Shown: positions 46,408 to 55,545, numbered from the stretch's first letter. The stretch is DNA of 64,000 bases from Bacteroides sp. (GCA_014802105.1 JAAVCX010000011.1:62001-126000); one strand, 5' to 3'. Notes: generated by a model from the letters alone, not told the origin. Program-made: numbers and translations.

Positions 46408-46752
46408 GCGGGATATATTAAATTGGTTTATTATTGACGTGATCGAAAAACCGGTGCAAAGTTACATATTATTTTCCTAATCCTCAAAGGCCTCGCCCAA
46501 AGATAGCAAATATAGAACTGATCTAAACTAATTACAGAAAGTTAAACCAGAACCGAAATATTATTTAAATTAACCCTTCGGCTTGTTTTAGGCTAATTTC
46601 TTCGGTTTTATCGGTCACGATGGATCCCCATCGCTCCCTCAAAAGCCTCAAAATTAGCTCCAAAACAATCTCGAATTGTTAATTTGTAATAAGTTTAGAT
46701 CAGTTCATCGACCGGAAGCATGCAGAAGTGACAGCGAATAGCTCTCCGAGGC
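46408..46752. other. Gap between fabD and the small membrane-anchored gene
   Basis: No gene is seen in these 345 AT-rich bp. Besides the fabD promoters there is a nested dyad at 46585-46666: imperfect arms GTTTTAGGCTAATTT and AAATTAGCTCCAAAAC around a perfect small hairpin CGATGG-atcc-CCATCG (46618-46633). No U run follows on the minus strand. Confidence 0.6.
46457..46488 (-). promoter_or_regulatory. fabD: Promoter of fabD
   Basis: On the minus strand TTTG (46488-46485), 20 bp, TAACTTTG (46464-46457) is a full match. Two more -7-like boxes lie upstream on the same strand: TATCTTTG (46505-46498) and TATATTTG (46514-46507). Confidence 0.75.
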
Positions 46753-47376
46753 CTAAAACAGACGATAGGTGAGACCGACAGTGACAGCTGGAGCGACACC
46801 GCGCGGAGTAGCGGCAACGCCGGCAGTAACTCCAACCCCCCAGCGGGTATGGCCCAGCCTCTTGCCGTCAATCCCGTCAGAGCTATCCCTCTGACCACGG
46901 GCGACCACCACAGTCTTTGTCACCGTGTGGCCAAGCGGATAGATTTCAAGCGAGTCAAGCGATGGATTGACCCCGCTGACCACAGCGCGATAGGTGCTGT
47001 CGCAGTAGACTTTCACCGTAGGTATAAGTGTGACAGAATCGCCCGTCTGAGAGAGAACTGCAAATCCATCCTCCCCTATGGCCCGACCGAGAGAGTCCAC
47101 GGCCAGATCGCCGACAGCCAACCCGGAGTGAGCGTCACCGCTACCGACCAGCGGGATTGACAGTGCGGGCCCTGCCGAACGCCGGGCTGACCTTACTACG
47201 GCACTGACAATCACCGTGTCGCGAAGCGTGATAGTGTCGTGACTGATAGTCTGAATGAGCCCTTCGCCCGAAGCCGGGCCCGAGCCTACACGATAGCCGG
47301 TGGCAAATCCCAGAGCGAGCATCGTGGCCGGAGCAAACATTTTGACAAGAGTCGAGCGAGTGGAAGTCTGAGTCAT
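46753..47376 (-). CDS. Membrane-anchored protein of unknown function (DUF6808-like)
   Basis: From the ATG at 47376 the protein has 207 residues with one N-terminal membrane segment (MFAPATMLALGFATGY). A periplasmic part with TISHDTITLRDTVIVSAVVRS, TLIPTVKVYCDSTYRAVVSG and VTKTVVVARGQRD follows. It ends in VGVTAGVAATPRGVAPAVTVGLTYRLF, which looks like a beta hairpin or barrel strand. It resembles DUF6808 proteins that occur in phage-like and mobile regions of Bacteroides, but no phage genes surround it here. Confidence 0.65.
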   Translation of the reverse strand: MTQTSTRSTLVKMFAPATMLALGFATGYRVGSGPASGEGLIQTISHDTITLRDTVIVSAVVRSARRSAGPALSIPLVGSGDAHSGLAVGDLAVDSLGRAIGEDGFAVLSQTGDSVTLIPTVKVYCDSTYRAVVSGVNPSLDSLEIYPLGHTVTKTVVVARGQRDSSDGIDGKRLGHTRWGVGVTAGVAATPRGVAPAVTVGLTYRLF

Positions 47377-47517
47377 AACAAATAAATTATAGAGTGTTTT
47401 ACAAATGAATAATCCTCCTGCAAAATTACGCTCCTCCACCCTCCACGATGGTGAGATAATGTAGTCGGCATCCTCATGAAAATTTCAGCAGTCGGCCTAA
47501 AACGTCCACTCCCGATA

Positions 47518-47548
47518 TTGTCCAATCGGAAGAATTTGCTTAACTTGC
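47518..47548 (+). promoter_or_regulatory. Promoter of the RSH gene
   Basis: TTG (47518-47520), 20 bp, TAACTTGC (47541-47548): one base off the -7 consensus with correct spacing, about 30 bp before the ATG at 47578. Confidence 0.55.
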
Positions 47549-47577
47549 GGCAACTTTTCTGACTAAGCCTACATAAT

Positions 47578-49461
47578 ATGGACAACACTGTGGATTATGA
47601 CCGACTGATCGACGAACGCGCCGATGCCGTGATTGCATCAATGGCTGAACGCGTTAGCGACGAGGACGTGAAGCGCCTCAGAGACGCATTTGAATTTGCG
47701 CGCGAGGCCCACTCCCTTCAGAAGCGTAAGACAGGCGAACCCTACATACTCCACCCCATAGCCGTGGCATCGATCTGCGGTACAGAGCTAATGCTCGGCA
47801 CCGACGCCGTGATAGCGGCATTTCTCCACGACGTGGTCGAGGACACCGATCACACCCTTGAAGAGATCGAGCGACGATTTGGCCGCGACGTAGCCTCGCT
47901 GGTCAAGGTAGTGACCAAACAGAAGAAAGACAAATATGACGAGTCAAAGCAGGTGGACAATTACCGCCAGATGCTCGACTCGGTGCAATATGACATACGC
48001 GCATTGCTTATCAAACTGGCCGACCGCCTCCACAACATGCGCACACTCTCGTCGATGCGTCCCGACAAGCAGATGAAGATAGCCGGCGAGACCGACTACT
48101 TCTATGCGCCGCTGGCCAACCGTCTCGGCCTCTACAACGTCAAGACCGAGCTGGAAAATCTGAGCCTGAAGTTCAGAGTGCCTCATGAATATGAGGAGCT
48201 TACCACTATGATAGCTCGCGACGAGGAGCTCCAGCACAACCGTCTGCGCGACTTCCGCGAGGAGATCAGCTCACTGCTCGACGACCATGGCATCAAGGCC
48301 CGGGTCTACACCGAGTATCGCCGTCCTTATAGCCTGTGGAGGAAGATGCGCAAGTTTGGCGATGACTTCAACCACCTGAAATACCGACACTTCACCGAAG
48401 TAGTCTTTGACGCTCCCCAGGGCAAGGAGGAGAAGGAAATGGTGATGCGCATCTATTCTATCCTCACCGACCACTTCAAAGAAAAACCCGGCGGTATAGC
48501 CAACTATATCGACTCGCCCAAAGAGAACGGCTATCAGAGCTTCCACGTCAAACTGCTGGCCTCGTTCGGCCGCTGGCAGGAGGTACACATCAGCAGCGAG
48601 CGCATGATACGCGACTCCCAGTTGGGATGTGTGGCCTCGAGCCTCGACGACAATATATGGCAATGGATCAAGAAGTTCCGTATGGTGCTTCGCGATATAG
48701 CCGAACGCGGCACCGAGGGGGTGGGATTTATGGACGAGGTAGTGAGATCGTTCTACAACGATGACATCATGACCTTTACCCCCAAAGGCAAACCGATCAT
48801 CCTGCCTCAGCGCTCCACGGTGATGGACTTTGCCTTCGAGCTACACACTCAGCTCGGCCTGCATGCCAAATATGCGCGCATCAACAACCAGCAGCTGGCT
48901 TCGATCAAGACCCGTCTCCACCGCGGCGACATAGTGGAGGTGTTCACCGACCCCGAGATACACCCTACCCCCGACTGGCTCGACACGGCCATGACCTACA
49001 AAGCGCGCAAAGCCATCAACGCCTATCTGCGTCAGCTCCCCAAACCTCAGTATCGCCGCTGCCCCGACTGCAACCCTATGCCGGGCGAGGAGGTGATCGG
49101 ATTTCGCGAGAGCGACGGCAGCATCTCGCTCCACAAACGCGACTGCCCCAAAGCCATACGCCTGGCCTCGCAGAACGGCGACAATGTGCTCGTAGTCGAC
49201 TTCCAGCCCGACGATACGCTCTACACAGTCTCTATCTCCATCCGCGCCGTCGACCGTTATCACCTGCTCATCGACATACTCGATTGTATCACCAACGACC
49301 TCAATCTCAGTATCGACGACCTCCACAGCGTCACCGAAGACGCCATAGTCACCACCCTGATCACCTTCCGCGTCCACTCGTTCACCGAATTGCAGAGCAT
49401 CATGAAACACATCTCGGTGATCGACGGTGTCGACGAGGTGAAACGCATCATGGCGCGCTGA
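47578..49461 (+). CDS. RelA/SpoT homologue with intact HD and degenerate synthetase domain
   Basis: This 627-residue protein has the RSH order. The HD hydrolase domain at about 40-190 is intact (PYILHPIAVASI, AAFLHDVVEDTDHT, KLADRLHNMRTL). The synthetase region at about 230-360 is degenerate: the family's R-x-K-S...D-L-x-x-x-R-I pattern reads EYRRPYSLWRKM ... KYRHFTEVVFD, although PKENGYQSFHVKL remains. A TGS domain (MTFTPKGKPIILPQRSTVMDFAFELHT) and an ACT-like end follow. I expect a (p)ppGpp hydrolase, or a regulator that no longer makes the alarmone. Bacteroidetes often carry a second, full Rel enzyme. Confidence 0.9.
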   Translation: MDNTVDYDRLIDERADAVIASMAERVSDEDVKRLRDAFEFAREAHSLQKRKTGEPYILHPIAVASICGTELMLGTDAVIAAFLHDVVEDTDHTLEEIERRFGRDVASLVKVVTKQKKDKYDESKQVDNYRQMLDSVQYDIRALLIKLADRLHNMRTLSSMRPDKQMKIAGETDYFYAPLANRLGLYNVKTELENLSLKFRVPHEYEELTTMIARDEELQHNRLRDFREEISSLLDDHGIKARVYTEYRRPYSLWRKMRKFGDDFNHLKYRHFTEVVFDAPQGKEEKEMVMRIYSILTDHFKEKPGGIANYIDSPKENGYQSFHVKLLASFGRWQEVHISSERMIRDSQLGCVASSLDDNIWQWIKKFRMVLRDIAERGTEGVGFMDEVVRSFYNDDIMTFTPKGKPIILPQRSTVMDFAFELHTQLGLHAKYARINNQQLASIKTRLHRGDIVEVFTDPEIHPTPDWLDTAMTYKARKAINAYLRQLPKPQYRRCPDCNPMPGEEVIGFRESDGSISLHKRDCPKAIRLASQNGDNVLVVDFQPDDTLYTVSISIRAVDRYHLLIDILDCITNDLNLSIDDLHSVTEDAIVTTLITFRVHSFTELQSIMKHISVIDGVDEVKRIMAR

Positions 49462-49506
49462 AACGTCACTTTTTTACGCTTCGAGACCAAAAAACAATCA
49501 GAAAGC

Positions 49507-49538
49507 TTGGGAAAACCCGTCAATATTGCTTAACTTTG
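49507..49538 (+). promoter_or_regulatory. dsbD: Promoter of dsbD
   Basis: TTG (49507-49509), 21 bp, TAACTTTG (49531-49538) matches the consensus. The leader to the ATG at 49618 is about 75 nt. Confidence 0.7.
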
Positions 49539-49617
49539 CGTAATACCTGAAAGGGCACCACTGTCCCCGACCAAGAAAACACAAGAAAAAACCTTCAATT
49601 ACCACATACCAATCATC

Positions 49618-51654
49618 ATGTTCAAACGATTCTATGCGACCCTCGCCGCCATCATGGTGTGTGCAATCGCCGCCGTAGCCCAGATCATGACCCCGGTAAA
49701 ATGGACATCCTCGATGACCATGACCGGCGACGACAAGGGCAAAATTGTATTCTCGGCCACCATTGACCCGGGATGGCACATGTATTCCAACGAATTTTCA
49801 GGTGATGGCCCTCAGCCCCTCGAGATAGCTTTCCCCGTGCTCGACGGTGTCAAGCTCGATGGCAAGCCCGTCCCCTCCAAACCCGCCCACAAGACCCATG
49901 ACGAGATGTTTGATATGGATCTCTCGTGGTGGACCGACGCTGTGACACTCACTCAGAATTTCACAGCCACCAAGCCCGAGTTCAAGATCGAAATGACCTT
50001 GCGCTACGGTGCCTGCAACGATGAGAACTGCATCCCCCCCTCCCGCGAGGAGTGGTCGTTCAGCGGCACCGCCAAAGTCAAGGCTGCCGCCGAGCCCAAA
50101 GCTGAGCCCAAGAGTGAGGATATAGCCGCCGTAGTAGCCTTGGTGGAGGAAGTAGCCGCCGAGACCACCGATAGCACAAGCGTAGCCGCCGACTCTGCCG
50201 CTGTCGCTCCGGCCGCCGACTCTGCAGCTCCCGACGATCTCTGGAGTCCCGTGACATACGACGAGGACAACACCAACGCGTCCCTCTCGCAAGGCTCGCT
50301 CTGGTATATCTTCTTCACCTGCTTCCTGGGTGGTCTCGTCGCCCTGTTTACCCCCTGCGTGTGGCCCATGATACCTATGACCGTGAGCTTCTTCCTCAAG
50401 AAAGGCAAAGACCGCCGCAAGTCTATCACCGACGCCTGCATCTACGGTATCTCGATCATAGTCATCTATGTAGCCCTCGGCCTGGTGATCACCGCCGTGT
50501 TTGGAGCCAGCAAGCTCAACGAGCTCTCCACCTCGGCTACTTGCAACATCATCTTCTTCCTGCTGCTGGTAGTCTTCGCTATCTCGTTCTTCGGAGCCTT
50601 TGACATCAAGCTCCCCGCCTCTTGGAGCAACCGCATGGATGCCTCGGCTGAGCGCACTTCGGGTCTGCTCTCGATCTTCTTCATGGCATTCACTCTGACT
50701 CTCGTGTCATTCTCCTGCACCGGCCCCATCATCGGCACACTCCTCGTCGAGGCTGCCTCCATGGGTAATATGTGGGGCCCCGCCATCGGTATGCTCGGCT
50801 TCTCGACCGCTCTGGCCCTGCCGTTCATGCTCTTCGCCATGTTCCCCACCATGCTCCAGGCCGCTCCCTCGTCGGGCAACTGGATGAATACCCTCAAGGT
50901 TGTGCTTGGCTTTGTCGAACTTGCCCTGTCGCTCAAGTTCCTCTCGGTGGCCGACCTTGCTTATGGCTGGCACATACTTGACCGCGAGGCTTTCCTGGCA
51001 CTCTGGATCGTAATGTTTGCCTTGCTCGGAGCCTACCTGCTCGGACAGTTCAACTTCTCCCACTATGGCAAGGCCGACTCCAGCATAGGAGTCTTCCGCT
51101 TCTTCCTGGCCATGATATCGTTCTCATTCACCATCTATCTCATTCCAGGCCTCTGGGGAGCTCCTCTCAAGGGCGTCAGCGCTTTCGTTCCGCCGCTCTA
51201 CACCCAGGATTTCAACCTCTACGGCGACTCTTTCAAGGAGTATGACGACTACGAGGAGGGAATGAAAGTGGCCGCCCAAGAGGGCAAACCCGTGCTCATC
51301 GACTTCTCGGGCTACGGATGTGTCAACTGCCGCAAGATGGAAGGCGCAGTGCTCGACGATCCCAATGTCAAGACTATGATCGAAGACAATTTCGTAGTGA
51401 TCAAACTCATGGTCGACGAGAAAGCCCCCCTGCCCGAGCCTATCAAGGTGACCGAATATGGCAAACAGGTGACCCTCTACACATACGGTGACAAGTGGAG
51501 CTACCTGCAGCGCTATAAGTTCAACGCCAATGCTCAACCCTACTATGTCGTGCTCGGCGAGAAGGGTCAGCTCCTCTCGGGCCCCTTCAGCTACGAGGAG
51601 AATATACCACGATTTGTGGAGTTTCTTGAAAAAGGCATCAAGGCCGCCAAGTAA
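49618..51654 (+). CDS. dsbD: Thiol:disulfide interchange protein DsbD
   Basis: This 678-residue protein has a signal peptide, an N-terminal periplasmic domain of about 170 residues (WHMYSNEFSGDGPQPLEIAF, YGACNDENCIPPSREEW), an Ala/Glu-rich linker, eight membrane helices with the redox cysteines in FTPCVWPMIPMT and SCTGPIIG, and a C-terminal thioredoxin-like domain with CVNC (DFSGYGCVNCRKMEGAVL, near residue 570). It carries reducing power from cytoplasmic thioredoxin to periplasmic proteins. It is a single-gene unit. Confidence 0.95.
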   Translation: MFKRFYATLAAIMVCAIAAVAQIMTPVKWTSSMTMTGDDKGKIVFSATIDPGWHMYSNEFSGDGPQPLEIAFPVLDGVKLDGKPVPSKPAHKTHDEMFDMDLSWWTDAVTLTQNFTATKPEFKIEMTLRYGACNDENCIPPSREEWSFSGTAKVKAAAEPKAEPKSEDIAAVVALVEEVAAETTDSTSVAADSAAVAPAADSAAPDDLWSPVTYDEDNTNASLSQGSLWYIFFTCFLGGLVALFTPCVWPMIPMTVSFFLKKGKDRRKSITDACIYGISIIVIYVALGLVITAVFGASKLNELSTSATCNIIFFLLLVVFAISFFGAFDIKLPASWSNRMDASAERTSGLLSIFFMAFTLTLVSFSCTGPIIGTLLVEAASMGNMWGPAIGMLGFSTALALPFMLFAMFPTMLQAAPSSGNWMNTLKVVLGFVELALSLKFLSVADLAYGWHILDREAFLALWIVMFALLGAYLLGQFNFSHYGKADSSIGVFRFFLAMISFSFTIYLIPGLWGAPLKGVSAFVPPLYTQDFNLYGDSFKEYDDYEEGMKVAAQEGKPVLIDFSGYGCVNCRKMEGAVLDDPNVKTMIEDNFVVIKLMVDEKAPLPEPIKVTEYGKQVTLYTYGDKWSYLQRYKFNANAQPYYVVLGEKGQLLSGPFSYEENIPRFVEFLEKGIKAAK

Positions 51655-51695
51655 AACGCCACCCTCTACCACCTATATATAATATATAGCCTCAC

Positions 51696-51734
51696 TGACA
51701 CCGCCGCGACTCTCAAGCAATCACGGCGGTGTCA
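51696..51734 (+). terminator. Hairpin after dsbD, probable terminator
   Basis: TGACACCGCCG (51696-51706) pairs with CGGCGGTGTCA (51724-51734), loop 17 nt. The T tract is weak (CTTGT), so it may be a stability hairpin instead. Confidence 0.6.
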
Positions 51735-51797
51735 CTTGTAAAAGAGGAGCAAGTTTCAAAAGTGCTCACCCGGGGACTCACCCCCAAGCAACTCACC

Positions 51798-52321
51798 ATG
51801 TCACGAACAACCCTCAAAAAAGCTATCAAAGACTTTGACGCCGACGAACTGCGCCAGCTCATCATGGACGTCTACACCCGCAGCAAGGAAGCCCGCGAGA
51901 TACTCGACTTCTATGCAGTGCCCGACATTGCCGCCAAACGGGAACAGATCGAGAAACCTATCGTCAAAGAGCTGACCCGCCGCTACAAGGGGAGCCCCAA
52001 ACCGAGATTTACACGCATCAAGGCTCAGATCAAACGCTTTGCCAATCTCGATGTAGGCGATCAGGCCGTAGCGTCACTCATGGGGTTTGTAGTGCTCGAG
52101 TCGGTCAAAAACTGCGGCGACGGCAGCTATCTGAGCGACGCTACGCTTTCGGCGATAGTTAAATTTTTTGGCGAGACAATCGACTCCTCCTGCTCGAGGA
52201 GTGGCAGCCACAGTTTGAGAAAGCTATCAACAACATGCCCTCACGCAGGTTTTTCAAAAATCCCCTTCAGACAGCCATGCTTGAGGTGATAAGAGAAAAG
52301 ACTCGAGAGGCCGAGGTATAA
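51798..52321 (+). pseudogene. DUF6155 family gene with a -1 frameshift
   Basis: From the ATG at 51798 the frame gives MSRTTLKKAIKDFDADELRQ ... RRYKGSPKPRFTRIKAQIKR ... SYLSDATLSAIVKFFGETID, which matches DUF6155. After about 52184 this frame reads an atypical tail and stops at 52289. From 52187 the -1 frame continues naturally (LLLEEWQPQFEKAINNMP, SRRFFKNPLQTAMLEVIREK) to TAA at 52319-52321. One lost base between the T6 run at 52164-52169 and 52187 would explain it. It may be a true mutation, an assembly error, or less likely programmed shifting. The function of the family is unknown. Confidence 0.75.
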
Positions 52322-52369
52322 TTAAAATTCTTTAACATTCACAACTGCTTTCTTATCAAATCTTTTGAC

Positions 52370-52377
52370 TACCTTTG
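52370..52377 (+). promoter_or_regulatory. rpsU: -7 promoter element of rpsU
   Basis: TACCTTTG is a perfect TAnnTTTG, about 94 bp before the rpsU ATG. A CCGCT/AGCGG hairpin lies at the predicted start of the transcript (52380-52394). Confidence 0.65.
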
Positions 52378-52470
52378 CCCCGCTATTTAAGCGGACAGTC
52401 GGTATCCCCCCTGTGACCGCAAGCACAAGACAACAACATTTACACAACCAATAATTTCATTATCAACCAC

Positions 52471-52662
52471 ATGATCATCGTACAAGTTAAAGATGGCGAG
52501 AGCATCGAGAAGGCTCTGAAGAAGTTCAAGCGTAAATTTGAGAAGACCGGTATCGTTCGCGAGCTCCGTTCGCGTCAGGCCTTCCAGAAGCCCTCGGTGA
52601 CCAACCGCAAGAAGATGATGAAGGCTGTCTACGTGCAGCAGCTTCGTGCCAACGAGGAGTAA
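52471..52662 (+). CDS. rpsU: 30S ribosomal protein S21
   Basis: This 63-residue basic protein matches bS21 of Bacteroidetes: MIIVQVKDGESIEKALKKFKRKFEKTGIVRELRSRQAF and KPSVTNRKKMMKAVYVQQL. It sits on the 30S platform near the 3' end of 16S rRNA and is needed for initiation. In Bacteroidetes bS21 helps hide the anti-Shine-Dalgarno sequence, in line with the lack of such sites in this window. Its own promoter gives a leader of about 90 nt. Confidence 0.96.
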   Translation: MIIVQVKDGESIEKALKKFKRKFEKTGIVRELRSRQAFQKPSVTNRKKMMKAVYVQQLRANEE

Positions 52663-52954
52663 TAAATACCCCCTCGGGCAAGAAACGCCGTCATCGACTC
52701 GGGCTCAGTCAATGTGAGCCAGACCACCGGTACTATTTCCCACAACTCATCTGCACTACCCTAACCGAAAGGAGGTTGCAAAAGAGAGTGGGCCGTCAGT
52801 AAGGCTCACCGCGATACAGACCGAATCTATCTTTATCTGAATCCATACCAACTCATCACCAATGACGGTGAGGACAGCCACAAAAGTAAACTGCGAGGCT
52901 CCTCATCGTTATTGTTGTATCTCTCCATCCCGATCACCCGACACAGGCTCCTAC

Positions 52955-55045
52955 ATGACTTCATTTCTGAAAATAATCACCCTCCTGCTCGCCTCCGCGA
53001 CCGCTCTCGTCTCGTGCACCCTGCGCGACGACAACCGCTGGCACCGCGATGACGCGCTCTACACAGCCCGAGGAGTTGAAGTCTATCCCGAGAGTGTGGT
53101 GATCGATGGCAAGGAATACACCGCCATAGGCCGCGGCTATATCACCAACCTATGGCTTGCCGACGACTCGGTAGCGAGGCCCGGAAGCGTCACTCTGACC
53201 ACCCCGTCACGCATGGCCGACGCTCTCTGGCTCAGAGAAATGGAACAGAAGCCCCACAATATAGCCACCCCTCTCGACATATATCTCGGACTGGCCCTGA
53301 TCGACCCCGTCGAGGCCATGGAGACACTGCGCGATCTCGCCCCCGAAGGCACAGTCAGCGACCCCGCTTTTCCCGTAATATCTACCAACATGGCGTGGAC
53401 AGCAGCAGCCTGGGAAGTCTACTGCGCCACCGGGTCGACCTCCTGGCTGAAAGAAGCATACTCCATAGCGAAACGCTCGCTTGCCGCGCGCCTCAAAGTG
53501 CTGTCCTCGTCAACGTCGCCCCTGATATACAGTGCCCCGTCCTATCTGAGTCCTCTCACCAGGGGGGCAGATTATTACCCATCCTGGATGGGCACCGTCG
53601 ACCTTTATCAATCATTGTCGCTCGGCACCAACGTATGGCTTTACGCCACTCTCCGAACCCTCTCTCTCATGGCCTCGGAACTCTCGGCCTCCGACGCCGA
53701 GAAATACTCTCGCCAGGCAGCAGCCCTGAGGGAAAGCATCAACGACAACTTCTGGGTGCCACAATACTCATGGTATGGGAGCTACCTCTACGGCCCGATG
53801 TATCCGATCCTCTTCCCCTCAGCCGACAATATGGCCAACCCGCTATGTGTGATACTCGGCATCGCCACCCCCGAGATGGGACGACGCTCAGTGGTAGCGC
53901 GACCCTCAGCCCCTCAAGGCTTTCCGACTATCTGTCCGCTTCCGGCCGGAGCCGACCTTAAATTCTCGCGAAGCGTGCAGTCGCTTCAAGTCATCGCGGC
54001 CGCCAGGGTCAGCGACGGAGTGCAGATGCTAAGGGCCCTCGGGCCGCTATGGGCCTTATCCATGAAAGAGACCTCAAGCTCCACCGACTGGATCGCTACC
54101 GTGATAAGAGGCCTGTTAGGCATCACTGTCTCACCCGAAGCCATGACCGTCAATCCCATGATCCCGGCCCACTTCAAGGAAGGGATCAGCCTCATCGGGC
54201 TCCCATGGCGCGAATCGACACTTGATATCAATCTGCGCGGCGCAGGCAACAAAATCATCTCTTTCAAGATCGACTCGATAGCCTCACAATCGCCCTCCAT
54301 ACCATCGACTCTCACCGGCCACCACACTGTCGACATCACCCTCAGCGGTAATCCTCCCCTCACAGGAGCAACAGACCAGAGACTTCATGCCGATGCCGGC
54401 GGACACGAAAACTCCGCCGATCTCCTGACACCCGAGCCTCCACGTACACAATGGATCTCGTCCAAGACCGCCAATATACTCAATTTTGACCCGGAGAACA
54501 CCTATAATCTGTACCTCAACGGAGTCCTGACCTCGGCCATCAACCAACGCTCCTTCACAGTCGCCGACACCACCACTACGGTCTCGGCACTGACAGCTAT
54601 ATCTGACATGAACGAGAGTCTCGCCACACGGCCTCATGTCACAGCATCGGCCGACGCCGAGATCTCCATCCCTGCCACAGCCATCACCCCACGGCGTCCA
54701 CCCTTGCACCTGATACGCGACCGCGCCACCGCCGACCGCTATATCGAGCTGGCAGCCCGTCACAACACACGCCTCACCTTCTATGTCAACTCGCCGCGCC
54801 GCGCCGATTACTTCATATCGATCGACTATACCAACGGCAGCGACAACACTGGGTTGCGCACAGTCGAGGTCAACGGCCAGCATGCCGGAGTGCTGGTGTG
54901 TCCGTCCGTCACCCCAAACAATTGGGTGAAACCCCACCCCTCCTCGGTGATCACCGTGAGCCTCAACGAAGGGGTCAATAAGATCTCGCTCACCTACATG
55001 TCAACAACCCTGCTGCTCCATCGCATTAACCTGCTGCGCAAATGA
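52955..55045 (+). CDS. Six-hairpin-glycosidase-like lipoprotein
   Basis: From the ATG at 52955 the protein has 696 residues with a lipoprotein signal (ITLLLASATALVSC). The middle (about 120-440) is an alpha/alpha toroid like the six-hairpin glycosidases (GH63/GH78 type): STNMAWTAAAWEVYCATGS, ADYYPSWMGTVDLYQSLSLGTNVWLYATL, RQAAALRESINDNFWVPQYSW, then LPWRESTLDINLRGAGNKI. The C-terminal 120 residues look like a carbohydrate-binding beta domain (ADYFISIDYTNGSDNTGLRTVEVN ... INLLRK). I do not recognise a family with a known substrate. Its stop overlaps the ATG of the phosphodiesterase gene. The 290 bp before it, after rpsU, show no gene and no clear promoter. Confidence 0.72.
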   Translation: MTSFLKIITLLLASATALVSCTLRDDNRWHRDDALYTARGVEVYPESVVIDGKEYTAIGRGYITNLWLADDSVARPGSVTLTTPSRMADALWLREMEQKPHNIATPLDIYLGLALIDPVEAMETLRDLAPEGTVSDPAFPVISTNMAWTAAAWEVYCATGSTSWLKEAYSIAKRSLAARLKVLSSSTSPLIYSAPSYLSPLTRGADYYPSWMGTVDLYQSLSLGTNVWLYATLRTLSLMASELSASDAEKYSRQAAALRESINDNFWVPQYSWYGSYLYGPMYPILFPSADNMANPLCVILGIATPEMGRRSVVARPSAPQGFPTICPLPAGADLKFSRSVQSLQVIAAARVSDGVQMLRALGPLWALSMKETSSSTDWIATVIRGLLGITVSPEAMTVNPMIPAHFKEGISLIGLPWRESTLDINLRGAGNKIISFKIDSIASQSPSIPSTLTGHHTVDITLSGNPPLTGATDQRLHADAGGHENSADLLTPEPPRTQWISSKTANILNFDPENTYNLYLNGVLTSAINQRSFTVADTTTTVSALTAISDMNESLATRPHVTASADAEISIPATAITPRRPPLHLIRDRATADRYIELAARHNTRLTFYVNSPRRADYFISIDYTNGSDNTGLRTVEVNGQHAGVLVCPSVTPNNWVKPHPSSVITVSLNEGVNKISLTYMSTTLLLHRINLLRK

Positions 55046-55545
55046 AACTCATAGGCATCCTCTCTGACACACATTCTTATTGGGACGACCGCTACGCCAC
55101 CCACTTCGAGGGGTGTGACGAGATATGGCACGCCGGCGATATAGGCGACTACTCGATCATCGAGCGACTCCAGGAAATCGCCCCGGTGGTCAGGGCTGTG
55201 CGCGGCAATATCGACAGCGGCACTGTGGCAAGGAAATGTCCCGAAGTGCTTTCGTTTGACATTGAAGGGCTCAGAGTGATGCTTCGCCACATCGGCGGTT
55301 ATCCGGGACGCTATGCTCCGGGCGTAGAAAAAGCCATGCGCGAAGATCGCACAGGACTGATGGTGTGTGGCCACAGTCACATACTGAAAGTTATGCCCGA
55401 CGTCCGCCTCGGACTACTGCATATCAATCCGGGCGCTGCCGGTCAGTCGGGCTGGCAACAGGTGCGTACACTCATCAAACTCACCGTCGACTCCTCCATC
55501 CCCAAAGGCCTCGAGGTAATCGAGCTCGGAAAACGAGGCCGGTGA
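55042..55545 (+). CDS. YfcE/MJ0936-type metallophosphodiesterase
   Basis: This 167-residue calcineurin-like phosphoesterase shows all metal motifs: GILSDTHSYWDD, IWHAGDIGD, VRGNID, VCGHSHI and INPGAAGQSGW. Enzymes of this group split small phosphodiesters in the cytoplasm with two metal ions; the natural substrate is usually unknown. It overlaps the lipoprotein gene by 4 bp (ATGA), so both are translated together. Confidence 0.93.
   Translation: MKLIGILSDTHSYWDDRYATHFEGCDEIWHAGDIGDYSIIERLQEIAPVVRAVRGNIDSGTVARKCPEVLSFDIEGLRVMLRHIGGYPGRYAPGVEKAMREDRTGLMVCGHSHILKVMPDVRLGLLHINPGAAGQSGWQQVRTLIKLTVDSSIPKGLEVIELGKRGR

Noticed and set aside
46753-47376. Prophage remnant suggested by the DUF6808-like protein
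   Set aside because: Flanking genes are housekeeping (fabD, RSH) and no other phage-like gene lies nearby.
52663-52954. Riboswitch or gene in the gap after rpsU
   Set aside because: Only scattered short complementarities; no conserved motif, promoter or open frame could be supported.
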